DNA of 64,000 nt from Sipunculus nudus (Eukaryota > Annelida > Sipuncula > Golfingiida > Sipunculidae): assembly GCA_026874595.1 (NCBI GenBank), contig CM049308.1:42477327-42541326 (forward strand). The letters are read 5' to 3'. The notes under the pieces were generated by a model, which searched no databases, was not told where the DNA came from, and saw only the letters and a list, made by a program, of their open reading frames with translations. The first letter of the stretch is position 1. The number at the start of each line of letters is the position of its first letter. The position numbers and the translations under genes were made by a program. Below, one piece after another: positions 1 through 11,639 of the stretch.

Positions 1-1086
1 TTTCGAGAGATCCAGACAAAAAAAAAGCGTGTTTTTACTTCAAAACGTGTCTGTATGCTTTTAAGTAATACTTTTAAGTTAGTTCTAGTGTCTCGGACGG
101 TGTCTTTGAGCCCCGGACGGTACAACTGGGTCCCGGACGGTATTCAGGGAGCTAAGGGGAGGCCGAGACGGTGGCTAAAACCCGGAAGTCTGAGGTCAAT
201 GTGCTTTCATTCTGAACGAGGCAGTATATATTAGGAGAAAATTAATCGTGATCCAGCTAAGATAACAAATGCATGTATGTCAACAAACTACTCTGTGTTT
301 CCAGACATGAAGCTTCTTTTTTTTATTTTGCATATCATTTTCGTACTGTTTAAACGGTCAAGGGTAATTTTAAGTGATGAAGGGGGAATTAATTCAATTT
401 TTAAAAACACAATTTTTATAAACCTTTCCAGAGGGGACGTTGCAGACATGAGACCCCCCCCCCCCCCCCCTTAGAAAGGCCTAGAACAACCCCGGAGGCA
501 TACATTTTGTTTGCATTTGAGCAGGCTTAAATGAAGTAAGTAAAAACCTGCACCACCCTAACCATATTTATTAATACTAGCAATCCAAATGATGGGCAAC
601 AGAGTGGGCCAACATTTGATCCTTCATATACTGGTGTCTTGCTAAACAGGAAAGTGCTACGTATACTGCTTTAATTGTCCTTATAAATGATAAATATTAA
701 CGCCAATCTTAAAATCTTTGCAGGACATGGCATCAAAAACCCTTACCATATATATATTCCTTAAGTGAATACTGAAACAATCTTTCTCCTGAGTGTTGCG
801 CTAGTGATGCCACAATGTACATTGTATATTGGATGTAAGCCAAGAATATCAGTTATGTTTACAAAGTACCTGAGAATTAAGGTTAAGGCAAACGTATTCC
901 GAATGCCATCATTCAATCATATATGGTGCAAATAAAAATATAATAAATAATGAACACATTAATTTAATTTCAGATAAACATTTTCCCCCATATACCCCCC
1001 CCCCCCAACCACAAAACATTCATGTTGTTTTGTTTGTTGAATAATCTAGTTGTTATCCCTTGTGGGCAACGACAGCTGTGCAGTGA
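1..1086. other. Flank upstream of recombinase gene, no gene seen
   Basis: This AT-rich stretch holds no convincing coding region. It contains a short tandem repeat (91-150), a 17-base poly(C) run at 454-470 and a shorter C run near 990. The only long open frame, at 277-474, ends in a proline run made by the poly(C) tract and shows no protein-like composition. Part of this region may be the 5' half of the tyrosine-recombinase element whose last exon starts near 1087, but I see no clear element boundary. Confidence 0.5.
91..150. repeat. Three 20 bp tandem units with CGGACGGT core
   Basis: The octamer CGGACGGT occurs at 94, 114 and 134, exactly 20 bases apart, each preceded by a C-rich stretch. 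A degenerate fourth core (CGAGACGGT) follows near 164. Function unknown. Confidence 0.6.
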
Positions 1087-2046
1087 GGTCACCCACAGGA
1101 CACCCGCAACAAAAAAAGTCTAAATCTAAACAAAGATGAAGTACGTGTATTTTTTTATAGATCGCACCTTCGTTCATATATAAAATTCTGTAGAGCAATT
1201 GATTGTGAGCCAGTCCCGGTGTCCACTAAAAACATTTGTAGATATGCAGCTTTTCTTGCGCGGAGATGTGCGATTTCATCAATCAGACAGTATATGAACA
1301 TTATTAGAATCCTTCATCTGGATTTTGGCCTTGTGAATCCTCTTTCTTCATGGGAAATCAAATCTGTACTGGGGGGTCTTAAGCGACACAAAGGTGACCC
1401 CCTTAATCAGAAAGCACCAATCCTTCCTAGTCACTTGTTTAAGCTACATTCATATTTGAACCTTCAGGAAATCAGGGACCTTCAATTATGGGCCGTTTGC
1501 CTGACAGCTTTTTTTGGCCTTTTGAGGATCAGTAATGTCACCAGCCGCTTCCTTTCCGATCCCGGCATGTCAGTACTACGAGAAAACTTTTCTATTACAG
1601 CAAAGGGTGCTATTTTGCGTGTGCCAAAGTCAAAATCTAATCAGTTCAAAGCTAAGGTACATGAGGTCACACTGCCATATATTCCAGGTAGTCCACTCTG
1701 TCCAGTATCTGCCATTGTCAAGTTTATCCAGCTTTCCAGAGTACAATTTAATGAGTCCACTGCCCCTCTATTTGCTATTGGGGATTCTACAGGGAACCCT
1801 ATGGGGTTGACTCAGGTCACATTTCGCATACGCTTACTGAAAGCTTTAGTTGATATTGGTCTGTCATCAACAAACTATAATACACATAGTTTGCGTAGAG
1901 GGGGAGCCACCTGGCTCATGTCTATGGGCATCCCCTTGGCAATGGTAAAGACAATGGGAGATTGGAAAAGTGATGCCGTGTATCAATACATCAAACCCAC
2001 CAATGATATAAAATTCTCAATGATGAAATCTGCGACAGATAGACTT
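1087..2046 (+). CDS. Tyrosine recombinase of Crypton/DIRS type, main exon, interrupted at 3' end
   Basis: The frame opens at 1087 and runs without a stop to the L1 insertion at 2046. The protein-like part starts around 1118, so the first residues probably come from an upstream exon I cannot place; an AG acceptor lies near 1080. An N-terminal helical DNA-binding segment is followed by the catalytic domain. Visible active-site elements are the first arginine in FGLLRISN, the H-x-x-R box in THSLRRGGATW, and the tyrosine in GDWKSDAVYQYI. These families use the enzyme to integrate an element by site-specific strand exchange through a covalent DNA-tyrosine link. The codons continue at 11065-11085 beyond the L1 element, giving a short natural C-terminus. 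The domain shows no other lesion, so it was probably intact before the insertion. Crypton and DIRS/Ngaro enzymes cannot be told apart here, and no DIRS reverse transcriptase is visible. Confidence 0.8.
2031..2046 (+). repeat. Target-site duplication of the L1 element, left copy
   Basis: TGCGACAGATAGACTT occurs here and again at 11049-11064, directly flanking the L1 element. The preceding C also matches, so the duplication is 16-17 bp, in the usual range for target-primed reverse transcription. Confidence 0.9.
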
Positions 2047-2069
2047 TTTTTTTTTTTTTTTTTTTTTTT
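2045..2069 (-). repeat. Poly(A) tail of the L1 element (25 T on + strand)
   Basis: An uninterrupted run of 25 T marks the 3' end of the - strand element. The first two T overlap the target duplication. An undecayed homopolymer points to a fairly recent insertion. Confidence 0.9.
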
Positions 2070-2466
2070 AATGAAACAATAACATTACATCTTGTTAACA
2101 GTTACAAACATGAAAACATACAATTACATGCACAGGTACTTGTAACACATACATCATTACAGAGCCAAAAATACAAAGCATAAATTACATGCCTAATAGA
2201 CATAACATACTTAACAACTCTACACACAAGTGATATTTTATTAAAAATTGATTGTAAGTTTCAGATATTGTCAGGCAATATAAACAAATTATTTAGTGTG
2301 CCCCATTTTTTTCTATGAGAGGCGGTTTTACTATTTTTTGCTGCAATTTTCTTCTCAGTGTTGTAGATCTTTTCAATATATAGTTTTAAATTAGTGAAAA
2401 CCGGTTTTGCATTATTACACTTACAAGTGTATATGTATCTCTTTATAAGAAGGAACAACATATCAG

Positions 2467-5400
2467 TCATACAGTTATTGGTTTTGTTAAAATTACAGTT
2501 GTTTCATTAAAAAGTTCTTCATTCACCATGATATGAAATCTTGACAGCCAGTTCTTCATTTGGGAAATTAGTTTTTGTGTTTCTCTACAGTCATAAAATA
2601 AATGTAGCAAAGTTTCCTTCTCAGACATGCATAAAGAGCAAAGTGTGGTTTCTTTTTTTCCAATAAGATATAAAAAAGGGTTTAAGGCTATACATCTGTG
2701 AAGTATTTTGAACTGGAACATTCTTAAATCTTCTGATATTGTTATTTTTTTTATGTTCTTAAAGGCCTCAAATAGGAGATCATGGTAATCACCGTTTAAA
2801 TCTCTGTTCCATTTTTCTATAATTTTCAAGGGTTTGGTATATATATTAAGTACTAATTCTGTATATACTGTATGTGTTACCCTTTTCATCTCAATGATTC
2901 TTTCAAGACTTGATTTATATGTGGGATTTGAATGAAGTTCATTCCTGATTACAATTTTCCTCCAATGAGATGGAATTGCATCTATAATGCTCATATATTG
3001 CATTTTATTTATACTTATATGAAACTTCTCTTTTAATTCAGTGTGGGATAAAAATAAATATTTATTTCCATTTTGCTTAGTGATGTCTTTAATACATGTT
3101 ATTCCTGCTTTATGCAAAGTTTCATTATAAACAATATTATTGCCTACTTTTATATGAGAATTAAAGAATATTACTTCTGATAATATTTCATCACATGAGT
3201 TTACATTTTTAAAGTTATATTTCCCCCATATTTCAAGTACTTCTTTCCAGAATGTATGGCATGTATTCTTGAAATAACTGAAGTCTTGAGATTTTAAGTT
3301 GCATTTGAATATAAAAGGGCCTAATTTTTTAAGCTGCACATTAACTATTTGTCTCCATCCATCATCAATTGGTCCAGAAACAAATCTTTTGATCCATCCA
3401 ATTTTTAATGCTGCCATTTTGGATTTTAAATGAGTCATGCTTAGCCCCCCTTTATCTAATGGTGCAATTAATGTTGATCTTTTTATTTTATCCTGCTTTC
3501 CCCATATGAACTTATACAACAAATATTCAATTTCTTTAATATAACTTGATGGAGGATTTGGCAGAACTTGTAAGGCATATATTAACTGTGACAAGATATG
3601 AGTTTTTATAATAGCTATTTTACCTGATAGTGTCATTGATCTTGTTGACCATATATTTACAGTTGATTTTATTTTACTCAGAATTTCTTTGTAATTGATA
3701 TCTTTCATTATCCGCCAGTCTGGATGTAAGTAAATACCCAGAATTTTAATAGGATTTGTACACCATTTCAGTCCCAAATTCTGTATATCAGAATATACAT
3801 TATTGATTTCCTGATCCAGTACTGGAATAATTACAGTTTTGTCCAAGTTTACCTTAAGGCCTGATATTTCCTGAAAATGTTTAAATGTTGAAATAGCTTC
3901 CTTTATTGAATGATAACCTCCTGTCAAAAACAGAGCGGTATCATCAGCATATTGAATTAATTTGTGTTCTCTATCTCCAACTGTTATCCCATTAATTTTT
4001 TAATTATTCCGAATTTTAATTGCTAATATTTCAGAAGCTAAAATAAATAAATATGGAGACAAAGGACATCCTTGTCTAACGCCACGAGTTATTGTGAAAT
4101 AATCTGTTGCCCAACCTCTGTTTATTATACAACTGCTGATATCAGAATAGAGAATATTTATCCATTTTTTAAATATATTTCCGAAATTAAATAAATCTAA
4201 AGTTTTTTTAATGTGGGTCCATTCTAAGAAATCGAAAGCTTTTTCAAAATCTATAGATATGAAATAGCTCTCTATATAGTGTTTTTTTGAATAGGCAAAT
4301 AAGTCTGTGATTTTTAAAATATTTTCTCCAATATATCTATTTTTAATAAATCCTGTTTGGTCTGGACTTATTAATTTTTCTAGTACATTTTTAAGTCTAT
4401 TAGCTAGAGTTTTAGCGATAATCTTATAATCAGTATTTAACACTGAAAGGGGACGCCAATTCTTCAAAAGTAGTGTATCTTTGCCTTTCTTTGGGATTAA
4501 ACAAAGAATGCCTTGTCGCATAGTAGATGGTAGAGTACATATATTGAAGGAATGAGTTACTGCATTTATATAATATTCTTTTAATTCTTCCCAAAAGACT
4601 CTGTAAAATTCTGCAGGAAGACCATCAGGTCCAGGTGTTTTATTAAGCTGAAGAGATTTTAGCGTTGTAAATAATTCTGTAGAAGTAAATTCACAGTCGC
4701 AACCTTGTTTATCATCGGCAGACAGTGTTTTAATGTTCTCAAGTGATATAAAATCCTCTCTATGATTTTCATTTGTACCTTTAGACGTGTACAAAGATTG
4801 ATAAAATCTAACTTGTTCCTGAAGGATGTCTTTTGTATTTTTCAGAATTTCGCCATTATCATCTTTTAGTCTAATGATAGATTTATATTCATAGTTTCTC
4901 TTTTCCATATTCAAAAAGTATTTAGTTGGTTTATTACCTTCATTATACCATCTGCATCTGCATCTGACAATGGCGCCTGCAGTTTCTTCCTCAATAACTT
5001 TCTTGTGTTTATTTACCGCAGTTTCCCATTTAAGTTTGTCTTCTGTGCTATTGGTGAGATTATACTGACATTGAGCCTTTTGCATTTTTCTTTCCAATGT
5101 TAATATTTTATTATTATAATTTTTCTTTTTATTTGCAGCAAAGGATATAGTTTCCCCTCTAACTTGACATTTTATTGTGTCCCATAATAGAGATGGGTTA
5201 GCATCTATATTATTCAGTATAGTAGATTTAATACAGTTCTTAATTTGTTTTACATAATTTTCATCTTCAAGAAGGGAGCAATTAAGTTTCCAGTAACCTG
5301 GTCCTCTTTTGTGAATGCTTAAACTTAAAGTAATGTATATTAATGAGTGATCTGTTTTATATCCTGGGTGAATATCAGAGCAGTTTATATAGTTACAGAG

Positions 5401-6039
5401 ACTATCACTAATCAAAAAATAATCAAGACGCGAGAACACTGGTTTTGGGTTATATCTATGCCATGAATATTTTAGTATTCCAGGGTGTTGTACTCGCCAT
5501 ATATCAGTTAACTGTGCATGTTCTACCCACTGTGAGATTATTTCTCTTGATTTTCCATGTGATTGCTGATTTCCTCCTTCTTTATCTACAGTTGGATCCA
5601 TCACCACGTTAAAGTCACCAGCAATTATTAATTTATCTGTCTCTATTTCGGATAATATATTAATCAAACTGGTGAAAAACTGTGGTTCATCTTTGTTAGG
5701 TCCATATAGATTAACTAAAGTGACATTATGTATATTTATTTTTGTATTAACTATTATAAATCTTCCATGTTCATCTGATATAGTATTCTTTACCTGGATA
5801 CCTGCTTTATTTTTAATCAATATACATACCCCTCTTGACTGGGGAGTGCCATGACTAAAATAGATCTGATTACCCCATTCTGCTTTCCATCTATTTTCAG
5901 AGTCTACATTGCTATGTGTTTCCTGAAGAAGTATAACATTAAACATTTTTCTATTAAACCAGTGAAATATTTCTCTTCTTTTTTTGGGACAGCCAAGACC
6001 TCTTACATTTAAGGAGGCAATATTACATATGTCTGCCAT
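2467..6039 (-). pseudogene. L1 ORF2: endonuclease-reverse transcriptase, one in-frame stop
   Basis: The frame is 1191 codons from the ATG at 6039, chosen because the protein MADICNIASLNVRG begins there as family members do; upstream codons are not needed. The endonuclease domain (about residues 5-240) shows SLNVRG, LLQETHS, AGDFN, SRLDYFLIS and TDHSLIYI. The reverse transcriptase (about 440-750) shows NKTPGPDGLPAEFY, LIPKKGKD, NWRPLSVLN, DQTGFIKNRYIG, SIDFEKAFD, GVRQGCPLSPYLF and the catalytic YADDTALFL box. Near the C-terminus CSLCMSEKETLLHLFYDC is the usual Cys/His motif. The protein nicks target DNA and primes cDNA synthesis on it. A single TAA at 4002-4000, between the GCPLSP block and YADD, is the only lesion I see. 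It would give a protein without the catalytic aspartates unless read through. Confidence 0.9.
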
Positions 6040-8707
6040 ATAAAGAGTGGATAATTTTAAACTTTTCAAAGACCCCTCCAAAGTTAAAAATTTTTTTCTG
6101 AGTTGCTCTGTGACTGTTGTTATTAGTTTTAATATTAAGAGATCTCAGTCTTGATATAAATGGCTGGTGAAGAAAAAAATGTTTGAGTTTGCTTGATATT
6201 GATTTGAAACCTGTGAGTAGCAATAATGTTACAATCATGGCAAATGTAACAAACAGTAGAACATTAAATATGATAGGATTGTACATTAAATGAAATATGA
6301 TAACATAATAAACATATACACGAATAACATATGAAGGAATCATATATCTTAGATACTTCCGGAAGCTGGTGAGCAGTAAGTCCTGAATAAACAAGAAGAG
6401 TGCTTACCATATAGAATGGCTAGAACTAGTGTGCGTATACAAATAGGTATACAGAAATGGAGTAGAGTTGCTCTTGCACATATTGCAGTTTTGGATGAAA
6501 ATAATAAACAATATTCTGTATAATATGTTTGCTATGTTTGGAAATTGTACAGGACTGCAGTTTATTATTATGTATACTGTCAACTAAAGTTGTGATACAA
6601 TATCATAATTATTAATCCTTATCAGACATAGAATGTATTCATAATATAGAGGTCAAAGAACATGTATATGTATGTGTAGATGTATTTACCTCTGATCTAT
6701 AGAAAACATCAAAAATTAAAATAAATGAGAGTGCACCAATCAGATCATATAACACTTTTGATACCCTGCACCTACTTACTCTAATATATTACTCTTCTAC
6801 CATCACCTACATATCTTAAATATATTTTATATATTTACATACCCTCTGGGCATGTATGTTGTGATGTATATGAAGCACCACTTCTCCTATTTTATTCTAA
6901 TGAAATGTTCACATAATATGTAAATGTAAATATACAGCTGCAAAGTTCCCTGGTACATTATCACTGAAAATGGAGTAGTTGTAAAGATAATTAACTTCAG
7001 GGAAGTTGCATTATCAACCGTGCTCCACACGGGAGAATTATTGTTAACAATTTGTAAATTATATATTATATCCCTTTCCTTAGCATATCAGCCTGCACTG
7101 TAGTTTGACAGAAATCAATTCAGTAGTTTTTCCATGATTTTAATAACAGATGATCTAAGGCTAAGTCCTGTTGCCATCTCGCAGGATAATAATTATGTAA
7201 TTTAGAAATGTTTAATGATTCTATTACTTAATTGCTAGTTGCCAACTACCTCATTTCGCTAGGGTTCTAAGCATGCTGATAGTTTTGACATCAGATTAAT
7301 AGCTAAATGTCATTACTAAAAGCATTCTGAGAATGCTAAGAGTATAGAAACTATTTAAGGCATAGAAATCAACATAAAAAAAAAGATTTAAATTCACTTG
7401 TATGCAATGTGGTACCCATAAAAATATCTGCATGTAACATTTTCTAACTAACTAAACATATTAAAAACCTGTTTCATAAAACTATGTTTATCGTGATGTA
7501 TATATAAGTAACACTTTATTGTCATCTAACAAGGACTAAGTGTAACATTATCTGACCATGAAAGGATAGATTAAACATAATGTCATCCGAGTACCATACA
7601 GTATTATCTGAACATGTTAGATCTGTAACCTTCCTTAGGCTTTATTTAATAAACCGTGTTATTTGGTAATATGAGAAGTCAATCAACATTTCAACAAATC
7701 ATACCCATAACAGTCAAGATCATTGGTTACATGTAGAATAACAGCGTTAATTAAACAAATACTGCCTGGATAATGTAATGTAAACATTCAAGAGTGTTAT
7801 TTAAGCATGGATGGTGGAGACACCAGTTCTGTCAAATCGTTGCAAGAGTCAATAAAGTTGTGAGACATAATCGTAAAGAATTTAATGTTAAAATCTGGAT
7901 GGTCATATTTGGCCGTTCCTTCCATATACCATTTCCAATTATGTATAGAATTTTTTTTTTTAAAGATGATAAATCTAGTTAAGCATTCACACATGTACAG
8001 CGCGATAGCCGTGTGGGCTCTGTTGACTGTTGCTGCAGTCTTGCAGCGTTGACATATTGTAAACACTGATCAAGCGCTGCAGCCTCTGGCGGGGAGAGTC
8101 TATACTATCCAAGGTTGTACGGATCCGTACAAACCCTAAGATATATATATTCCTTTTGTAACGTGAGGACACCAGTTAAACCCCACATATTATAATTGTT
8201 ATAGATGCTTAGACTCCGTTGGGACCAAAACTTTTGCTGAATGATCAGTATATAATAAAGTAAGGGCAGTTACTCTGAATAAAGTCAGATATTACTTCAT
8301 CTCCGTCGGGCCGCTGGCGCCTTCAAGTTGGAACAGCCAATAGGAAATTAGTATCATTGACAACACGCGATGTATGATGGGAAGGATGCTTATGAAAATA
8401 TGGTCTATCCTGGTGCACGGCACTGGCATTCCTGGGAAAAGCCCCCCTGAATTCCTCTTTTGCATAGTTTGCCCACCTAATTTGCATGGGATTCCTTTTT
8501 TGGTGGTATCCTGTTTCGCAACAACTGAACCCCGGCAGTTCACAGGATAAAAAACATTTACAGGCGCACATACAGGTGATATATCGATTTAATTTGATAC
8601 ATAATAAGTTTATTTCTATATATATATACAAGAATGCTTCTCTATCGCACAACAAGCAGTGGTTTTTCATGTTACAGGTCCCTCCATGTACCGCAGGGTG
8701 AACTCTC

Positions 8708-8894
8708 ACCGCCAGACGGTCGGACTCCATATCACATAAATGGAGTCCGTACGTGGCGGACTATGTTGACTGTAACAATGAACTTGCCTTGGTGCAAGGC
8801 TGAGAATTACACACCAGGTGACCCGGGCTCCATACTCAGCCTTGAGAATGTTCTTACGAAATATCGTAGCGGTCCTTCTGATGTATCAGAAGGA
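8708..8894. other. Cluster of three hairpin-forming inverted repeats
   Basis: CGGACTCCAT (8721-8730) pairs with ATGGAGTCCG (8740-8749), and an outer CCGCCA/TGGCGG pair extends it. CAAGGCTGAG (8795-8804) pairs with CTCAGCCTTG (8835-8844). TCCTTCTGA (8873-8881) pairs with TCAGAAGGA (8886-8894) around a 4-base loop. Three strong stems within 190 bases suggest a structured RNA or DNA segment inside the L1 element. Role unknown. Confidence 0.6.
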
Positions 8895-9586
8895 AAGAAT
8901 AAAAGAGTAATTAAGAATAAGATGCAGCTTAAACTATGTTCACTCTACCTATATATCCTTTATATATCAGTTTCCATACATGTGGAGTCTCCTGTTTATG
9001 TTATATATGATATAACAGCATTTTATCATGAAGAGAAGAGCAGAAGACCATCACTGACACAGCCATGTTGCTGAGGCATGAACTCTGGTCACCCATGACC
9101 TGACCTGTGACCTGACCTCTGGTGTACCAGAGTAATTTATTGCTAATAAATCTATTTAAAAAATCTTATTTCATGAATAATACTTATGAGTAAATGATAA
9201 TATATGGCTTCAATAAGTCCTTTATAAGTTTATGGCTATATCATTAAATGTTTTAACAAATTTGCCTATAGAAGTTATGGAAATAATATTTACTATAATT
9301 TTTTTGGAACAATAATCAGAGGACAACTTTTCTCATATCAATAAGGTCAAGGACAGGGTCATGTGACAAAAGATAAACATGACCGCATGGCAGGCTAAAA
9401 AAAAACCCACAAGAGTTGAAATCTTAACAATTTCCTTATGAGGGCACTTCTACATAATTTATTTTTACTCCAGAACAGTTTATTAGCCATTATTGGTAAG
9501 AAATTTGCTAAATTGCCTCCATTTTCTCTGTTTATTTTGCAAATATCCCAATATACCCCTGCTACGCTTTTCCATAAGAGGATCCC

Positions 9587-9613
9587 CATAACTGAAATCT
9601 CATTTCAGTTATG
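9587..9613. other. Perfect 12 bp hairpin with 3-base loop
   Basis: CATAACTGAAAT at 9587-9598 and ATTTCAGTTATG at 9602-9613 are exact reverse complements around CTC. A smaller hairpin, CTCTGGT-GT-ACCAGAG, lies at 9117-9132. Confidence 0.6.
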
Positions 9614-10034
9614 AACCCATAACAAACAATGAACCAGTTACAGTCAGCAGGTTACATTAACACTTTCAAGTTTGTGACCAATTTCTGACTAACTAGACGA
9701 ATTAAAAACCGGTTTCATAAACTTACTATGTGTTGTCGTCTAATACTAGCTGATTTGTCTTGTCTTCGTAGTGATGTAAGAATTATGGTAAGCCCATGTG
9801 AAGTACAAAGCTACATGGGCGATAATACAGCAAATACAGTTCTCTCATATCCAGAGCTGGAGCTTCTCATTTAACCAGTTAAGATAGTTCATGATTATGC
9901 CGTATGGTGCCGTCACTTGTAGTTGATGGGCTTGTTTAAATAACAGACACGCGGTGGCGCTGACGATTTGAAGATGATGGCGGGAAATATCCGTGTTAAC
10001 GTCACTGTTACTTCTTAGTACTGTGTGCAGGTGT

Positions 10035-10966
10035 TTAGTCCTCAATGGGGGTTTGTTTACCATTGATAATAAGACGGCCGCGCCAGAACCTCACTTTTTT
10101 GTGTTCGCTATGAGCCTGGCGCATTTGTTTGAGGGCTTTCTTCTTCTGCTGGTAGTCCTCTATTGTCAGCTAGGTCTTCTACGAAGAAGGCATGGTTCTG
10201 CTCCGTTCGGGGTTTTGTTGTTTTTGTGCTTTAAGCAAGTCGTTTCTGATTGGTCGGCTGTGGAATTTGACGATAATATGCCGGTGAACTCGATTCTTTT
10301 TCTTGCCTGTTCGATGGGCTGTTTCTATAGTCTTTACAATCTCGTCCATGTTTTGATTGTCGAGCAGGTTTTGGTCATCAATGGCTTTCGCGACTAATCG
10401 TAGACAATTTTCGCCCTTTTTTCAGGAACTCCGAGTAGCCTGACGTTGTATTCACGGCTATAACGTTCAATATCCACTATTTTTGTTTTGATATTAGTCA
10501 GTTCACCTTCTGTTGTGCGTTTATCTGCCTTCAATTTCTCGATTTCATCTTTTAATGCCTTATTTTCTTTCTCTAGGGCATTTATTTTTGTAGTGTGTTT
10601 CTCAATGTCTGTTTGGGTGAAGTCAAGACTCCCAATAACGCAGTTTATTTTCCCATCCAGAGTAATATATTTATTGTTTACAGTTGTAACCTCACTTTTG
10701 ATTTGATCAATGTCACTTACCAGCGATTTTCTGAAGTCTTCGAAAACTGACATCAGTGTTTTCTCCAGCTGAGCACATTTCGCGTCCACCATAGCTAATA
10801 TGGGGTCACTGGCCTCCATTGTGGACGATTCTGTCTGTGATTCTCTGCTGGCAGTGTTTTTGCTAGGCCGGGTTTGCTGTAGGTATTTTTCGATGCTGGC
10901 CTTCACACGGCTTGGCGAATCTGTCTTACTCATTAATCGTGTTTTCATACTCCGGCCTTCGGCCAT
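10035..10966 (-). pseudogene. L1 ORF1: coiled-coil RNA-binding protein, frameshifted
   Basis: From the ATG at 10966 the frame gives about 190 codons. A basic, Ser/Thr-rich N-terminus is followed by a long heptad coiled coil (about residues 60-170, for example INALEKENKALKDEIEKLKA) and the junction DIERYSREYNVRLLGVPE that opens the RRM-like domain of L1 ORF1 proteins. The frame then breaks near 10400. The other frames carry on with family-typical pieces: ENCLRLVAKAIDDQ, IETAHRTGK and HIIVKFHSRPIRNDLL, then after a second shift near 10190, YQQKKKALKQMRQAHSEHK and a stop at 10037-10035. The whole gene would be about 310 codons. ORF1 proteins trimerise and coat the element RNA. With two frameshifts this copy makes at best an N-terminal fragment. 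Confidence 0.85.
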
Positions 10967-11048
10967 TCTCAGTAGGTGTATTCCTGATTTTTTGTGCGAG
11001 CTGCACTCAGTCGTGGCACTAGGCGGCCATGATCAACCGGAAGTCCAC
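10967..11048 (-). promoter_or_regulatory. Short L1 5' UTR / presumed internal promoter
   Basis: About 80 bases lie between the target duplication and the ORF1 ATG. On the - strand they begin near GGTTGATCATGGCCGCC, a GC-rich start resembling that of other L1 elements. Its presence shows the insertion is not 5'-truncated. Promoter activity is inferred from position only. Confidence 0.5.
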
Positions 11049-11064
11049 TGCGACAGATAGACTT
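11049..11064 (+). repeat. Target-site duplication of the L1 element, right copy
   Basis: Exact copy of the 16 bases at 2031-2046. It lies next to the 5' end of the L1 element, which is on the - strand. Confidence 0.9.
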
Positions 11065-11085
11065 AGTTTTAACATCCAACATTAA
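11065..11085 (+). pseudogene. Last codons of the split tyrosine recombinase
   Basis: After the right-hand target duplication (11049-11064) the reading frame of the recombinase resumes with six codons (SFNIQH) and a TAA stop at 11083-11085. Removing the L1 element and one target copy restores one continuous frame, which confirms that the insertion hit the gene seven codons before its end. Confidence 0.75.
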
Positions 11086-11639
11086 CTGTATATTGGGTTG
11101 GGATCTTAGATATGATTGTATGAATTTGTATGTATTTTATAATCATTGTGTAGTCTCGAGTTTCGTGTTCATACTTATGTGTGATATCGGTTTAATGTCT
11201 ATGATGGGTTTAGATGTTTTATGTACTTTCGTAATAAATAATTGAAGCCCGTCCTGGTGTGGTTCTTTTAAGTACCTTTTATATTATAAAGGTATTTAAA
11301 GGGACACCTGGTGGGCGGCAGCGTGCTAGTGGTAGCTCAGGCAGGGAGATTTGACCCTCGTGACCAGCGTCACATGATTAGTATTGTAAGCATTTTGCGC
11401 ACAGCATTGGTGCAAGCAGCAGCGCCATTTTCTGCCAGGAAAATTGCACCCACCCACCCTTGACCCCTTATTTTAATGAAATATGTGTCACATAGATCTG
11501 ACATATGTTTGGTTTTTAAACTGAAGGAGTCCAGGTGGTGGGATCTTAGATATGATTGTATGAATTTGTATGTATTTTATAATCATTGTGTAGTCTCGAG
11601 TTTCGTGTTCATACTTATGTGTGATATCGGTTTAATGTC
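11086..11639 (+). repeat. 440 bp tandem repeat downstream of recombinase, unit 1 and start of unit 2
   Basis: The stretch starting GGATCTTAGATATGATTG at 11101 recurs at 11541, giving a 440 bp period. Unit 2 is cut at 11639 by the BEL element. No coding region is seen. Each unit carries a diagnostic GAAGCCCGTCCTGG segment. Confidence 0.8.

Larger units (their letters stand above)
6040..10034 (-). other. Inter-ORF region of the L1 element, unassigned, with hairpins
   Basis: This 4 kb stretch between ORF1 and ORF2 has no protein I recognise. A 120-codon hydrophobic frame (6394-6023) overlaps the ORF2 start but looks like AT-rich noise. Two stretches near 7432-7493 and 9655-9735 resemble each other (both contain ATTAAAAACC followed by GGTTTCATAAA or GTTTCATAAA). 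They could be the ends of an older nested insertion of about 2.2 kb. Five perfect or near-perfect hairpins fall between 8708 and 9613. Confidence 0.5.
2047..11048 (-). mobile_element. Full-length L1-clade non-LTR retrotransposon, about 9.0 kb
   Basis: Read on the - strand, the element starts at 11048 with a short 5' UTR, then ORF1 (10966-10035), a long inter-ORF region, ORF2 (6039-2467), a 3' UTR of about 400 bases, and a poly(A) tail seen as 25 T at 2045-2069. It is bounded by a 16-17 bp target duplication. ORF1 with a coiled coil plus RRM-like C-terminal domain, and ORF2 with an apurinic-type endonuclease, reverse transcriptase and a C-terminal Cys/His motif, are the L1-clade arrangement. 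The roughly 4 kb between the ORFs is far longer than usual and may hold an older insertion, though I found no clean boundary. ORF1 has frameshifts and ORF2 one stop codon, so this copy cannot express both proteins. Confidence 0.9.

Noticed and set aside
277-474. 65-codon frame at the left edge
   Set aside because: Ends in a proline run produced by the poly(C) tract; no domain and no splice or promoter context.
6023-6394. Hydrophobic 123-codon frame upstream of L1 ORF2
   Set aside because: AT-rich, starts at no conserved point, overlaps the ORF2 start in another frame; composition explains the hydrophobicity.
8292-9074. Overlapping frames on both strands in the L1 inter-ORF region
   Set aside because: No recognisable domains; mutually overlapping; the region is rich in inverted repeats that create mirrored frames.
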